The notes under the pieces: generated by a model | The model's database searches: none | What the model saw: the letters and a program-made list of their open reading frames with translations, nothing else | Told to the model about the DNA's origin: nothing | Made by a program: the position numbers and the translations under genes | Part shown: positions 23,860 through 31,996 of the stretch, one piece after another | Numbering within the stretch: the stretch's first letter is position 1 | Layout of the letters: the number at the start of each line of letters is the position of its first letter | NCBI GenBank assembly: GCA_023391155.1 | Contig: JAEWBM010000149.1 | Span: 1-55,496 of the forward strand | Length of the DNA: 55,496 nt | From: Acidobacteriota bacterium | GTDB taxonomy: Bacteria; Acidobacteriota; Blastocatellia; Pyrinomonadales; Pyrinomonadaceae | Direction: 5' to 3'

Positions 23860-24536
23860 CTAACTTGAGCAATTTTCAACATCGGGAGCTTTATCACCAA
23901 CTTCCGTCATCCATACTTGGATCGTGTGAGGCTCACCCGTTCCAACGATGATCGTAATTCGGGGAGCATCATACCCAAATTTTCCCTTCAATCCGTCCAT
24001 CATTTTTTCTCCGGTTCGCTTATGCCATTCGAGGTTGTCCGGCGGCCCGCAGGAAAGCACAAAAATTGATCCTAATGGAAATTGACGGTTTTGCCGGGGA
24101 ATCTCGTCGAATAGTCCGTCACGCGTCGCCTCCTCCCAATCGGAAAATGCTTTTATTAGCTTCGGCTCCGAACTCCAGGTCTCGGATACAGGGTGGCCCC
24201 GAATCGCTTTTCACAACGTGGCCGCATTCCGTCGACTTCGAGCAACACAAAAAGGTATTTTCCCTCAGTTCGTTTAACGCGAACCTGGGTCGACCCTTGG
24301 CCGTCCTCAATATTTCCCCCGCCGGCACTCCAGGTGAAAGTGAGTTCCACGGGAAGCCCTTTAGGATCTACGATCGCCGAAAAAACAGCCGACTCCCCCG
24401 CGCCCATAAGCGCTTGCGGACCTATCACTGAAACTTCCGGGCAAGGCTCTGTCAACCGATCTTGCCCGGCGACCGTCGAAGCGAAAATCAGAAGTGACAG
24501 AGTGAATACAAAAATTGATCTCATAAACTTCCTCAC
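23860..24536 (-). pseudogene. Frameshifted Ig-like secreted paralogue
   Basis: The first 126 codons (24536 to 24156) give a signal peptide and an Ig-like domain (PCPEVSVIGP, FTWSAGGGNIEDGQGS) that parallels the adjacent upstream gene. The frame then closes. A second frame, open from 24218 and ending at 23860, continues with SETWSSEPK and RITIIVGTGEPHTIQVWMTEVGDKAP. This matches the second module of the paralogue, which runs from GASETLPT to a HVTIVTAEG ... FRLPPGAENP end. The offset fits loss of one base near 24185-24195, after FGAT. It could be a real mutation, a sequencing error or programmed -1 slippage, though no slippery heptamer is evident. It lies 13 bp downstream of the intact paralogue. 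Confidence 0.78.
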
Positions 24537-24549
24537 TCAGCGAAAGACC

Positions 24550-25827
24550 TCACGGCTTCGGATTTTCCGCACCAGGCGGCAGTCTGAAGATCTTTGTGTT
24601 CAGTGCCGCGCCCTCCGCGGTCACTATTGTGACGTGGCTGATATCGAATTTGAGCTCCTCGGCGATGTACCTCCGGATGCTCTCGATCTTTTCCCGGATA
24701 TCGAACTCGGATGTCCACGGCGGAAAATATTCGATGATATAGATCTGATTTGTTGGGTTGTTGACCCCTTCACGAACGGCATCCGCCAACCTTTTCCGGG
24801 CAATGTCAGACACGGGCACCCCACCGAATTCCTCGATCAGGACTGGCTCGGGAAAGTCGATGGTCGGCAGCGTTTCCGATGCCCCAACCTGACATCCCTC
24901 AGGAAGCCCTTCTATCTCAAGCGATACCAACCCACTCGAGCTCCACAATGTGTCTTCATCAACAGTTATCACGATCCGGTCAGTGCCCCACCCCTCGATG
25001 ATCTGTCCTTTATTCACAGACCAGACCAGCTTTGCCGACTTCGGCAGTTCACCGTCGATGTCAGCCGTGAAAACGATCGGCTCGTCCGGCTGAAAAATAC
25101 CGGCCGGCCCCGTAATGGAAAAATTTGGGCAGCTGGTGGCAAATAAATCAGCCAGTGAAGAACTGTCAGCGTAATGGTCGAACAACGCATCTGCCTCTAC
25201 TACAGGAACACGGTAGATAATTGTCGTTGAGGAAAGCCCTCGGCTAAATCCGAAACGCACCCGCCTCCGCTCGAACTTACGAAAGCCGAAAATATGGCCT
25301 TCGATGCGTTCAAGCCGGCTGCGCACATTCTCTTCCGATTCCTCGGGCCCTACATTTAAAACGATTACGGCAACGGAGCCCTCATTGCTACTTATTTCTT
25401 GGAGTACGGCATCAAGCCGAGCGTATTCGTTATTCGCTTCTTGTTCAGCGTATTCGTCGATAGTGATCGGAGTTCTGGTTGTCGACACCGCTGCCGAATT
25501 ACGGGCGGTGTTGGGGCACTTCTCCGGTAATCCATATATCTTAACTTCGGCATATAGATGTTCCCCATCCAACGACCGATCGGTCCGGACGGTGAGAGTT
25601 GCTTCACCCTGGCCTTTTTCAATAATGCCCGCCGAAACTGTCCATATCAGTTGAAGAGGCCCATCAGTCGCCGGCGAGATCACGAGATGAAAATCAACGG
25701 CATCGCCGGGACGCAGGACTCCCGGAGGATCCCGCACCGTTATCGTAGGGCACGCCTGGTCTTTATCCTGCGCGGCCGCAGCGAGGCATGAGAAAAGGAT
25801 CAATAAAGGCAGGAGGGGTTTGGCCAT
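24550..25827 (-). CDS. Secreted two-unit Ig-like protein of unknown function
   Basis: The 425-aa product begins with a signal peptide (PLLPLLILFSCLAAAAQ). It consists of two repeats of one design. An Ig/PKD-like domain (CPTITVRDPPGVLRPGDAV ... LIWTVSAGIIEKGQGEATL ending GLPEKC, then CPNFSITGPAGIFQPDEP ... LVWSVNKGQIIEGWG ending GLPEGC) is followed each time by an alpha/beta module built around RSRLERIEGHIFGF or IRRYIAEELKFD. The protein ends PPGAENPKP. Paired Cys at the domain ends suggest disulfides. I associate the closing module with a Blastocatellia-rich family of exported proteins; no function is known. A shorter, frameshifted copy follows. A PpiD-like foldase gene lies upstream on the same strand. 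Confidence 0.85.
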   Translation of the reverse strand: MAKPLLPLLILFSCLAAAAQDKDQACPTITVRDPPGVLRPGDAVDFHLVISPATDGPLQLIWTVSAGIIEKGQGEATLTVRTDRSLDGEHLYAEVKIYGLPEKCPNTARNSAAVSTTRTPITIDEYAEQEANNEYARLDAVLQEISSNEGSVAVIVLNVGPEESEENVRSRLERIEGHIFGFRKFERRRVRFGFSRGLSSTTIIYRVPVVEADALFDHYADSSSLADLFATSCPNFSITGPAGIFQPDEPIVFTADIDGELPKSAKLVWSVNKGQIIEGWGTDRIVITVDEDTLWSSSGLVSLEIEGLPEGCQVGASETLPTIDFPEPVLIEEFGGVPVSDIARKRLADAVREGVNNPTNQIYIIEYFPPWTSEFDIREKIESIRRYIAEELKFDISHVTIVTAEGAALNTKIFRLPPGAENPKP

Positions 25828-25879
25828 TGCCCCATATTACAACGGGTTGGGCCGAGGGGAAAGGTTTTTTGACAGAGCT

Positions 25880-25903
25880 CCCGCCCGGGTGGGGCCGGGC
25901 GGG
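25880..25903. other. GC-rich perfect hairpin between ppiD-like and Ig-like genes
   Basis: CCCGCCCGG (25880-25888) pairs perfectly with CCGGGCGGG (25895-25903) around a 6-nt loop. No T run follows on the minus strand, so it may be an RNA-processing or partial-termination element rather than a strong intrinsic terminator. Confidence 0.5.
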
Positions 25904-25912
25904 GCCAATGGT

Positions 25913-27904
25913 TTAGAATCCGGGGGGCGGAACCGTGCCGGGCGTTTGAGTGTCGAGAGCGTCGATCTGGGCGATGGCGTCGTTATAGATCTTGATCTCG
26001 CCGTTCGCCTCCATCCGCGCCCGTACCGCGGCGACATAGTCCGAAAATACCTGTCCCCGCTTTTGGTTCAGCATCTGTTCCGTCAGCGTATCGCGCTGTT
26101 TGGCAAACTCATCCATGTTCGCCTCTTCGCGGCCGGTGACCCCGACGACATAATAGTTCTCGCCGATCTTTATCGGCTCCTTCGCAACCTCACCGGCCCG
26201 CAGAGCGTAGATCGAATCTTCGAGCTGCGGACTGGTGGCGGCCGAGGGGCCGTCGCCGAGCGGCGAACCTAGTATGAACGAATCGGACGTACGGGCCGTG
26301 ACGCCCTTTGACTGCGCCGCGGCCGCAATTGCGGTCGCCGATGCCGAGCCCGACGCTATCTCACGGGCAATGCTCTCGACCTGTTGACGCGCCTGTTCGA
26401 GCTTCACATCTTCGACAATGCGAGCACGGACCTCCTCAAATTCGGCATCGCGCGGTTCACGCTTTTCGACCAGAATCGGCACGGCAAAACCGTCCGGTAC
26501 CGGCACTTCATCGCCCACGTCCTGCGGATTTTCGAGTGAGGCTATACCGTCCTCAAACTGCGGCGAGGTCCCGATATTCTCGACATTGTCGCCCGGCTTT
26601 ATAAAGCCCGTTTCGCGAACCATCTCACCCGCGGCCATGTTTGCCTCTGCCGCAAACTGCTGTGCGGTGGCCTGCGGATCCTTGGTTTCTTTCAGCGATG
26701 CGGCGACCTTCTTGGCAAGCTCGGCGTTTGCGGCATACGCGCGGCGATTGCGGAGGCTGACCTCCAGCTCTTTCCGAGCATCCTCAAAGGTCTTGGGAAC
26801 GGCCTCGCCGCGGCGAAGAATGAAGTAACGGCCCTGATAGTTGATCGGGTCGGTTATCTCGCCGGGCTTCATCGCCAAGAGGCGCTGATACGGGTCATCG
26901 GGGCGATTCGCATTTTGTCGGACCGGCCCCGGAAGCCGTCCGCCGTTCGCGGCGGTCGCGGCGTTTTCTGATTGGCCTTGGGCCATCTCGGCAAATGCCT
27001 CTTCGGTAACGGTCCCCCCGCCGCCCTTCAGCCTTTCGACCAAGCCCACCGCCTTCTCATAAACCTGCCCGTCAAATTCCGGCTTTGCTACGCGAAGAAC
27101 TATCTCCTGCCCCTGAACACCTGCATTACGCCGCTCTTCCGGAAGACGGTCGTATTCGGCACGGAGGTCCTCTTCGCTGATCTGGATCTTTTCACCGACT
27201 TTCGAAGTGTTGAGAAAGATGTACCGGATCTTTTTCTGCGGCGAGCTGATATAGAACTGCTGCTTGTTCCGTTCGAAATATTCGCGAAGCTGTTCATCGG
27301 AAGGGTTGATCGTCTGGGCAAGCTCCGTCGGGTTCAGGATCACATACGAAAGGTTAAACTTGGCGTTCCTGCGTTGATAATCCTGCAGCACCTCTTCCTC
27401 CGTGACCGTGACGCCGGAGGTGACAAACGCTCTCAGCTTGTTTGCGCTCAGGTCGTCGCGGACCTGCTCTTCAAAGGCGCGGACGCTGCCGTACTGGTTG
27501 ACCATGTTCTGTTCATACTGCTCCTGATCCCATGCACGGCCGTCCTGCGGTCTTAACTGTTCGCGGATCTCGGCTGCGACCTCCGCGTCGGTCGCCGTCA
27601 GCCCCAGCCTTTCCGCCTCAACGCGAAGCAAACGGCTGCCTACCAACTGATCAACGATCATCTTCGAGGGGTAGGGGCGGCCGCCGCTCATGCGGGTGTA
27701 CATATCCTTTTGGCGTGCAACCTCGCCGACGGTTATGTATTCACCGGAAACCTCCGCCGCCGTTTCAGAACTCTGTATCAGAGTCGCCGTTGAATCGACA
27801 TTCGTCGGGGCGTAAAAGAAAACGAGGCTCGCCACCATTAGGACGGCAAATGCGAGAAGAACGAAACTTCGCGTCTTCTCAAGACGGGAAATGAACTTTA
27901 ACAT
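25913..27904 (-). CDS. PpiD/SurA-like membrane-anchored peptidyl-prolyl isomerase
   Basis: The 663-aa product has a cytoplasmic start and one transmembrane anchor (about residues 13-31, RSFVLLAFAVLMVASLVFFY). A SurA-N-like chaperone region follows (TVGEVARQKDMYTR ... MIVDQLVGSRLLRVEAERLGLT), then a parvulin-type rotamase domain (around GGRLPGPVRQNANRPDD and MKPGEITDPI). A second, weaker parvulin-like segment (VPVPDGFAVPILVEKREP) and helical linkers come after it. Proteins with this layout act as periplasmic foldases for outer-membrane and secreted proteins. Its length (623 aa in E. coli PpiD) and single anchor fit PpiD better than SurA. It is the upstream gene of the Ig-like pair and transcribed divergently from NAD kinase. 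Confidence 0.9.
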   Translation of the reverse strand: MLKFISRLEKTRSFVLLAFAVLMVASLVFFYAPTNVDSTATLIQSSETAAEVSGEYITVGEVARQKDMYTRMSGGRPYPSKMIVDQLVGSRLLRVEAERLGLTATDAEVAAEIREQLRPQDGRAWDQEQYEQNMVNQYGSVRAFEEQVRDDLSANKLRAFVTSGVTVTEEEVLQDYQRRNAKFNLSYVILNPTELAQTINPSDEQLREYFERNKQQFYISSPQKKIRYIFLNTSKVGEKIQISEEDLRAEYDRLPEERRNAGVQGQEIVLRVAKPEFDGQVYEKAVGLVERLKGGGGTVTEEAFAEMAQGQSENAATAANGGRLPGPVRQNANRPDDPYQRLLAMKPGEITDPINYQGRYFILRRGEAVPKTFEDARKELEVSLRNRRAYAANAELAKKVAASLKETKDPQATAQQFAAEANMAAGEMVRETGFIKPGDNVENIGTSPQFEDGIASLENPQDVGDEVPVPDGFAVPILVEKREPRDAEFEEVRARIVEDVKLEQARQQVESIAREIASGSASATAIAAAAQSKGVTARTSDSFILGSPLGDGPSAATSPQLEDSIYALRAGEVAKEPIKIGENYYVVGVTGREEANMDEFAKQRDTLTEQMLNQKRGQVFSDYVAAVRARMEANGEIKIYNDAIAQIDALDTQTPGTVPPPGF

Positions 27905-28157
27905 CTGGTCTTACCTTAAAAAATCGAATTTGAAACTGATAGGGACAAACCGCAATTCTAGCAAAAACGGGCCTCGAAACCAACAACCGACATCGTCCCC
28001 CGCGCCAATTTCTACGCTGTTAATTCTGTATGATGCGGTGTGCGGGCCGCCGGTTTGCACCGTCCGGGCCGACACCTTTCGGCCCGTTATCGATTGAATT
28101 CCCGGGCAGTTTCATAAATACTTATGGCTAAAGCATTTCTTGCTTTATATATCACCT

Positions 28158-29036
28158 ATGCCGCAAAAAGCCATCAGATCAGTCGGCATCGTCGTGAAGC
28201 CCCGCAATGACGAGGCTTGGGCGACGGCCGTCGAACTCGGCGACTGGCTCGATGCGCGCGGTGTCGCCCGGGCCGGTGATCCCTACCGCGAAGATGAGAT
28301 CGATCCACCCGACCGTGATGAAAAGGCTGCGGCCGGTTCCCGACTTGCCGCAAACGCAGACATGATCGTCGTCCTCGGCGGCGACGGCACGATGATCTCA
28401 ACGGCGCGGCTGGTCGGCGATTCGGACGTTCTGGTGCTCGGCATCAATTACGGCAGCCTCGGTTATCTAACGGATTTTCGGATCGAGGAAATGTATACCG
28501 CTCTCGAGGCGATAATCGACGGCGATTACGAGGTTGACCCGCGCGTTATGCTCGAGGCAGAGCATCGCCGGGATGGGGCGGCATTGGCCCACGGGCGTGT
28601 ACTGAACGACGTCGTCATCAACAAAGCGGCGCTCGCCCGAATAATAGAGATCGAGGTCGAGCTAAACGGCCAATTTGTGAATTCATTTCGTGCGGACGGG
28701 CTTATAGTTTCTACCCCGACTGGTTCCACCGCCTACAACCTCTCGGCCGGCGGTCCTATCATTTACCCGTCGATGAACGCCGTGGTGCTGACCCCTATCT
28801 GCCCATTCACCTTGACCAACCGGCCGATCGTCGTGCCGGATACCGCCGAGATCGTGCTTCGTCTGCTGAACGAAAATGAGGGGGTCGTGCTCACGCTCGA
28901 CGGGCAAACGGGGTACCAGATGAATTCGGGCGACAGTGTCGTGATCCGCAAGAGCCCCGTGCCGCTAAAGCTCGTTCAGCCGACAACTCGGAACTACTTC
29001 GATGTGCTGCGTAATAAGCTGAAGTGGGGAAGGTGA
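28158..29036 (+). CDS. nadK: NAD kinase
   Basis: NadK phosphorylates NAD to NADP in the cytoplasm. The 292-aa product carries the GGDGT motif (VVLGGDGTMIST), NYGSLGYLTDF, the NDVVINKAAL segment and the Gly-rich STPTGSTAYNLSAGGPI stretch followed by LTPICPFTLTNRP. All are diagnostic. Length is typical. I chose ATG 28158; the ATG 18 bp upstream adds residues outside the family. It is transcribed divergently from the PpiD-like gene and converges, with a 5-bp gap, on the alkyltransferase-like gene. Confidence 0.97.
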   Translation: MPQKAIRSVGIVVKPRNDEAWATAVELGDWLDARGVARAGDPYREDEIDPPDRDEKAAAGSRLAANADMIVVLGGDGTMISTARLVGDSDVLVLGINYGSLGYLTDFRIEEMYTALEAIIDGDYEVDPRVMLEAEHRRDGAALAHGRVLNDVVINKAALARIIEIEVELNGQFVNSFRADGLIVSTPTGSTAYNLSAGGPIIYPSMNAVVLTPICPFTLTNRPIVVPDTAEIVLRLLNENEGVVLTLDGQTGYQMNSGDSVVIRKSPVPLKLVQPTTRNYFDVLRNKLKWGR

Positions 29037-29041
29037 GTGTT

Positions 29042-29353
29042 TTAGGGAACCCATCCGAATCTGCCCAGATCGCACTTGCCATTCGTATTAAATTCCACAC
29101 CTTCCTGTTCGAGCATGGACTGCTGCAGGTTCTGCGGGATGGTCATTCGGCCGGTCGAGCACCCCCCTTGAGAGTTGATCACACGCTGCCAGGGGACGCG
29201 TTCGGCGTCGGCTCCGTGCATCGCGTATCCGACCGTCCGGGGTGTGTAACCCTCGCCCAGGATCGCCGCGATCTGGCCGTAAGTCATCACACGGCCGCGC
29301 GGGATCTTCCGGACCAAAGTATAGATCCGCTCGCGATAACCCTGTTCTTTCAT
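29042..29353 (-). CDS. Alkyltransferase-like (ATL/MGMT-family) DNA-repair protein
   Basis: The 103-aa product is an MGMT C-terminal-type DNA-binding domain: the helix-turn-helix PRGRVMTYGQIAAILG and the active-site region VPWQRVINSQGG. The alkyl-accepting Cys of the PCHRV box is replaced by Trp55 (PWQRV), the defining change of ATL proteins. ATLs bind O6-alkylguanine but do not transfer the alkyl group; they flag damage for nucleotide excision repair. The short length, with no N-terminal domain, also fits ATL. Its start overlaps the stop of the upstream cyclase gene (29350-29353), so the two are translationally coupled. Confidence 0.92.
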   Translation of the reverse strand: MKEQGYRERIYTLVRKIPRGRVMTYGQIAAILGEGYTPRTVGYAMHGADAERVPWQRVINSQGGCSTGRMTIPQNLQQSMLEQEGVEFNTNGKCDLGRFGWVP

Positions 29354-29985
29354 CGTTCGACCAGGACGGTTCTGGCAGGTGCACCGTCGCCTAACCCGCC
29401 GGTAAATTTCAGAGGCAGGCAGACGAGTTCGTAATCGCCCGGCTGAACGCGCCGCAGATCAAGGCCCTCAAGTATCACCACCTCGTTCGTGAGCAAGGCG
29501 ATGTGCGTCGCGAAATCCTCAGAGCCGAATTTCTCGATCGACAAATAATCGATCCCAACAAGCTTTATCCCGGCCTTTGCTATCACCCGGGCGGCCGCCT
29601 CGGTCAGATATGTAAAATCGGTACGGAATCCCCGCTCGGGCTCATTCCAAAATTCTGAATTGCGTGTCTTAAATATCAGCCGCTCGACCCCGTCCAAGGC
29701 CGGCAGGTGATAAGATTCGATCGCATGAACGCTCGATTCAATAGCGACAACACGGCAAGGGCCGATGAGCTTTTCAAGCTCGAGAGCCTCAACCCGCCGC
29801 GCCCCGTCGATGAAATGATTCGGCGCATCGACGTGGGTTCCGGTGTGCGCCCCAAAGCATAATTTCGAGACGTTTGCCGCGGCTCCGTCGGACATCGACA
29901 TATGCACCTCAACGCTCGCTGGCGGGTCGCCCTCGTAGATGGGCACATCATTGCCGATAGGAACCGTGACATCGAAAAAATTCAT
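29350..29985 (-). CDS. Cyclase-family (kynurenine-formamidase-like) metal hydrolase
   Basis: The 211-aa product has the PF04199 cyclase signature HTGTHVDAPNHF (His47, His51, Asp53, His57), which binds zinc or manganese, plus an acidic residue near Asp20 (YEGDPP). Members include N-formylkynurenine formamidase (KynB), isatin hydrolase and other amidases. No other kynurenine-pathway gene is nearby, so the substrate is left open. It overlaps the ATL gene by 4 bp. Start ATG 29985 follows a region divergent from the GNAT gene. Confidence 0.9.
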   Translation of the reverse strand: MNFFDVTVPIGNDVPIYEGDPPASVEVHMSMSDGAAANVSKLCFGAHTGTHVDAPNHFIDGARRVEALELEKLIGPCRVVAIESSVHAIESYHLPALDGVERLIFKTRNSEFWNEPERGFRTDFTYLTEAAARVIAKAGIKLVGIDYLSIEKFGSEDFATHIALLTNEVVILEGLDLRRVQPGDYELVCLPLKFTGGLGDGAPARTVLVER

Positions 29986-30069
29986 TTGCTCAAGAATAGT
30001 CCACCCGGCGGTTAAGCATCAAGACCTGCGGCATTTGGAAGCGCGACGCCGTTGGGCGAAAATCAAGTT

Positions 30070-30360
30070 ATGGATATTAAGCATGTAAAGAACGGCTCAC
30101 GGGGAGGTTTCATTATCAAGGGTGAGACCGGACGCTTCGCTGAGATGACCTATTCTCGTGAAGGTGACAGCTCGATGAACATCGACCACACACAGGTCGA
30201 CGAAAGCCTCCGCGGCGAGGGCGTCGCTGAGAAGCTTCTTGATGCAGCGGTTGAATTTGCCCGTGAAAACGGGCTGCAGGTTACGGCGACCTGCCCCTAT
30301 GCGAAGAAAAAGCTCGAACGGAACGAGGACTATGCGGACGTTTACGCGGGTAACGAATGA
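30070..30360 (+). CDS. YjdJ-type GNAT acetyltransferase-like protein
   Basis: The 96-aa product is a small GNAT domain of the YjdJ/NAT_SF_1 type. A beta start (MDIKHVKNGSRGGFII), MNIDHTQVDESLRGEGVAEKL (the R.G.G acetyl-CoA loop), and ARENGLQVTATCPYAKKKL follow the family order. Members bind acetyl-CoA; substrates are unknown. I chose ATG 30070 over a TTG 18 bp upstream. Its last codon overlaps the mqnA start (30357-30360, ATGA), so mqnA is translationally coupled to it. Confidence 0.9.
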   Translation: MDIKHVKNGSRGGFIIKGETGRFAEMTYSREGDSSMNIDHTQVDESLRGEGVAEKLLDAAVEFARENGLQVTATCPYAKKKLERNEDYADVYAGNE

Positions 30361-31154
30361 TCGACACTCCGCGGATCTCCGCATCAAGCTATTCGAACAC
30401 GGCTCCGTTGATCTGGTCGTTTCTCTATGGACGCGGCCGCGGACAGGCCGAGGTCATCCTCGATAACGCACCCGCCCGTTCAGCCGAACTGCTCGCTGAG
30501 GGGCGGGTCGATGCCGCACTCGTACCCGTCATCGCATATCAGATGATCGACGACGCTCGGCTGTTTCCGGGAATATGCGTCGGCGCCCGAGAGCGGGTCC
30601 GAAGCGTCTGTCTTATAACGAAAGGCGAGGACCTGGCGGATGTGCAGAGCGTTTCACTCGATGTATCTTCACGGACCTCCGTCGCCCTCACAAAGATCAT
30701 CTTCCGCGAATTCCTGGGAGGTGAGCCCGAGTGGCGGGACGCACGGCCGGACATTGACGCAATGCTCTCCGATTCCGACGCCGCCCTGCTTATCGGCGAT
30801 CCGGCACTTGCCCTCTCGGGTGATTCGCACGGCCTCCGGGTGTTCGACATCGTCGATATTTGGAGGTCGTTCACCGGCCTTGGTTTTATCTTTGCAATGT
30901 GGATGTCTCGAAAGGACGGCTTATCGCTCGATCTTTCTGCGGCTCGTGACGAGGGTCTGAAAAATATCCCGGCGATCGCAGCAAATTATGCCGCACAGAT
31001 CGGGCTGTCACCCGGGGTGATGCGGGAATATCTTTCCGAGAACATCTCTTATCAACCGGATAGCGAGATGCTCCGCGGTATGGAGCTTTATTTCAGCCTT
31101 GCCCACAAAAACGGACTGATCCCCGCGGTCCGCGAACTGCGGTATTCAAATTAA
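30357..31154 (+). CDS. mqnA: Chorismate dehydratase, futalosine menaquinone pathway
   Basis: MqnA dehydrates chorismate to 3-enolpyruvylbenzoate, the first step of futalosine-dependent menaquinone synthesis. The 265-aa product has a two-lobed periplasmic-binding-protein-like fold: PRISASSYSNTAPLIW at the N-terminus, RSAELLAEGRVDAALVPVIAYQ, VSLDVSSRTSVALTKII and DAALLIGDPAL. Length is normal. It overlaps the preceding GNAT gene by 4 bp. mqnC lies less than 1 kb downstream on the same strand, separated by a convergent YdeI-like gene and a tiny ORF. The pathway genes mqnB/mqnD/mqnE are not in the window. Confidence 0.94.
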   Translation: MIDTPRISASSYSNTAPLIWSFLYGRGRGQAEVILDNAPARSAELLAEGRVDAALVPVIAYQMIDDARLFPGICVGARERVRSVCLITKGEDLADVQSVSLDVSSRTSVALTKIIFREFLGGEPEWRDARPDIDAMLSDSDAALLIGDPALALSGDSHGLRVFDIVDIWRSFTGLGFIFAMWMSRKDGLSLDLSAARDEGLKNIPAIAANYAAQIGLSPGVMREYLSENISYQPDSEMLRGMELYFSLAHKNGLIPAVRELRYSN

Positions 31155-31189
31155 CTGACTTCGGTCGAGGGAGTGGTGCGGCCGGGAGC

Positions 31190-31297
31190 TTAGAAAAGTC
31201 CCGAATAGAAGAGCAGCAGCCATCCCGCGACGACGACAAAGACCAATAACCCCAGATCGGTCGTTCCAAATTGTGTCTCACGGTTTTCCATATCCAT
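31190..31297 (-). CDS. Tiny predicted single-pass membrane protein (35 aa)
   Basis: This minus-strand ORF has ATG 31295-31297 and TAA 31190-31192. It encodes a 35-residue peptide with a charged N-terminus (MDMENRETQFG) and one hydrophobic helix (LGLLVFVVVAGWLLLFYSGL). The layout, short soluble start then one helix and no tail, is that of bacterial small membrane proteins. A second in-frame ATG lies two codons in. No strong ribosome site is seen, and the gene has no recognised family. It sits convergently behind mqnA. It could be a chance ORF, though its composition is convincingly membrane-like. Confidence 0.5.
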   Translation of the reverse strand: MDMENRETQFGTTDLGLLVFVVVAGWLLLFYSGLF

Positions 31298-31409
31298 TTA
31301 ACCCAGCCTGCGACTCTGCAAATAGCGTTCCTTCATCTATAGACGCGAAACGGCGGCGTTTTTTGTATTAGCCTGCTACAAAAATTCGTTCAAATTGCAT
31401 TGTTCGGAT

Positions 31410-31943
31410 TCAAAGTGAATCAATCGGGGGTCGTTTGAGCTCCTTCGAAATGGCCGTGTGATCGATCTTGCCGCCGTTGCGCTTTATATGTTCAACAAAG
31501 ATGAGGGCGGAATGGATGCGGCGGTCGATATCCTTGAGTTTGCCGATGTAAAACATCATCGATCGCCTCTGCCCCGGGCGTAGAGCGTCGAAAAGCTCGC
31601 GGCCCTCCGGATCCTGGTTGAGCACCTCCTCCAGTTCCTCCGGCATCGGCATGCCGTACTTGCTCTCGTCGGCGGCGATCTCGACCTCAAGCACGTCGCC
31701 GGGTAAGATCCCCAGCTTCTTGCGTCGCGCTTTGTTAACCACGATAGTGAACACGCCTTCGTAGGGCATCAGGGCGCACGGGAACGTCTCGGTGCCGTTG
31801 ATCGTGCAGATCACTCGACGCGAGCCGCCTTTCCGCGGAAAGCGTTCGCCGGCCTCTCGCGGAACGGTTATATACTGCCAGCCCGAGGCGTTCTCGGACG
31901 CTTCAAGGGGGAGCTTTAGCTTCAACTTTGGGCTGCGTGCCAT
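31410..31943 (-). CDS. DUF1905/YdeI-like protein
   Basis: The 177-aa product combines a DUF1905 barrel (LPLEASENASGWQYITVP, RRVICTINGTETFPCALMPYEGVFTI... split over about residues 10-95, ending at GDVLEVEI) with a C-terminal YdeI/OmdA helical domain (DPEGRELFDALRPGQRRSMMF, then RRIHSALIFVEHIK). Proteins of this architecture are widespread; some YdeI-like members have been linked to bacteriocin or antimicrobial tolerance, but a biochemical role is not established. It is transcribed divergently from mqnC, 53 bp away. Confidence 0.9.
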   Translation of the reverse strand: MARSPKLKLKLPLEASENASGWQYITVPREAGERFPRKGGSRRVICTINGTETFPCALMPYEGVFTIVVNKARRKKLGILPGDVLEVEIAADESKYGMPMPEELEEVLNQDPEGRELFDALRPGQRRSMMFYIGKLKDIDRRIHSALIFVEHIKRNGGKIDHTAISKELKRPPIDSL

Positions 31944-31996
31944 CGGAAAACACTCTTTTCGTTTGATACAATAAAACCAGCGCCTAACTTAGACAA

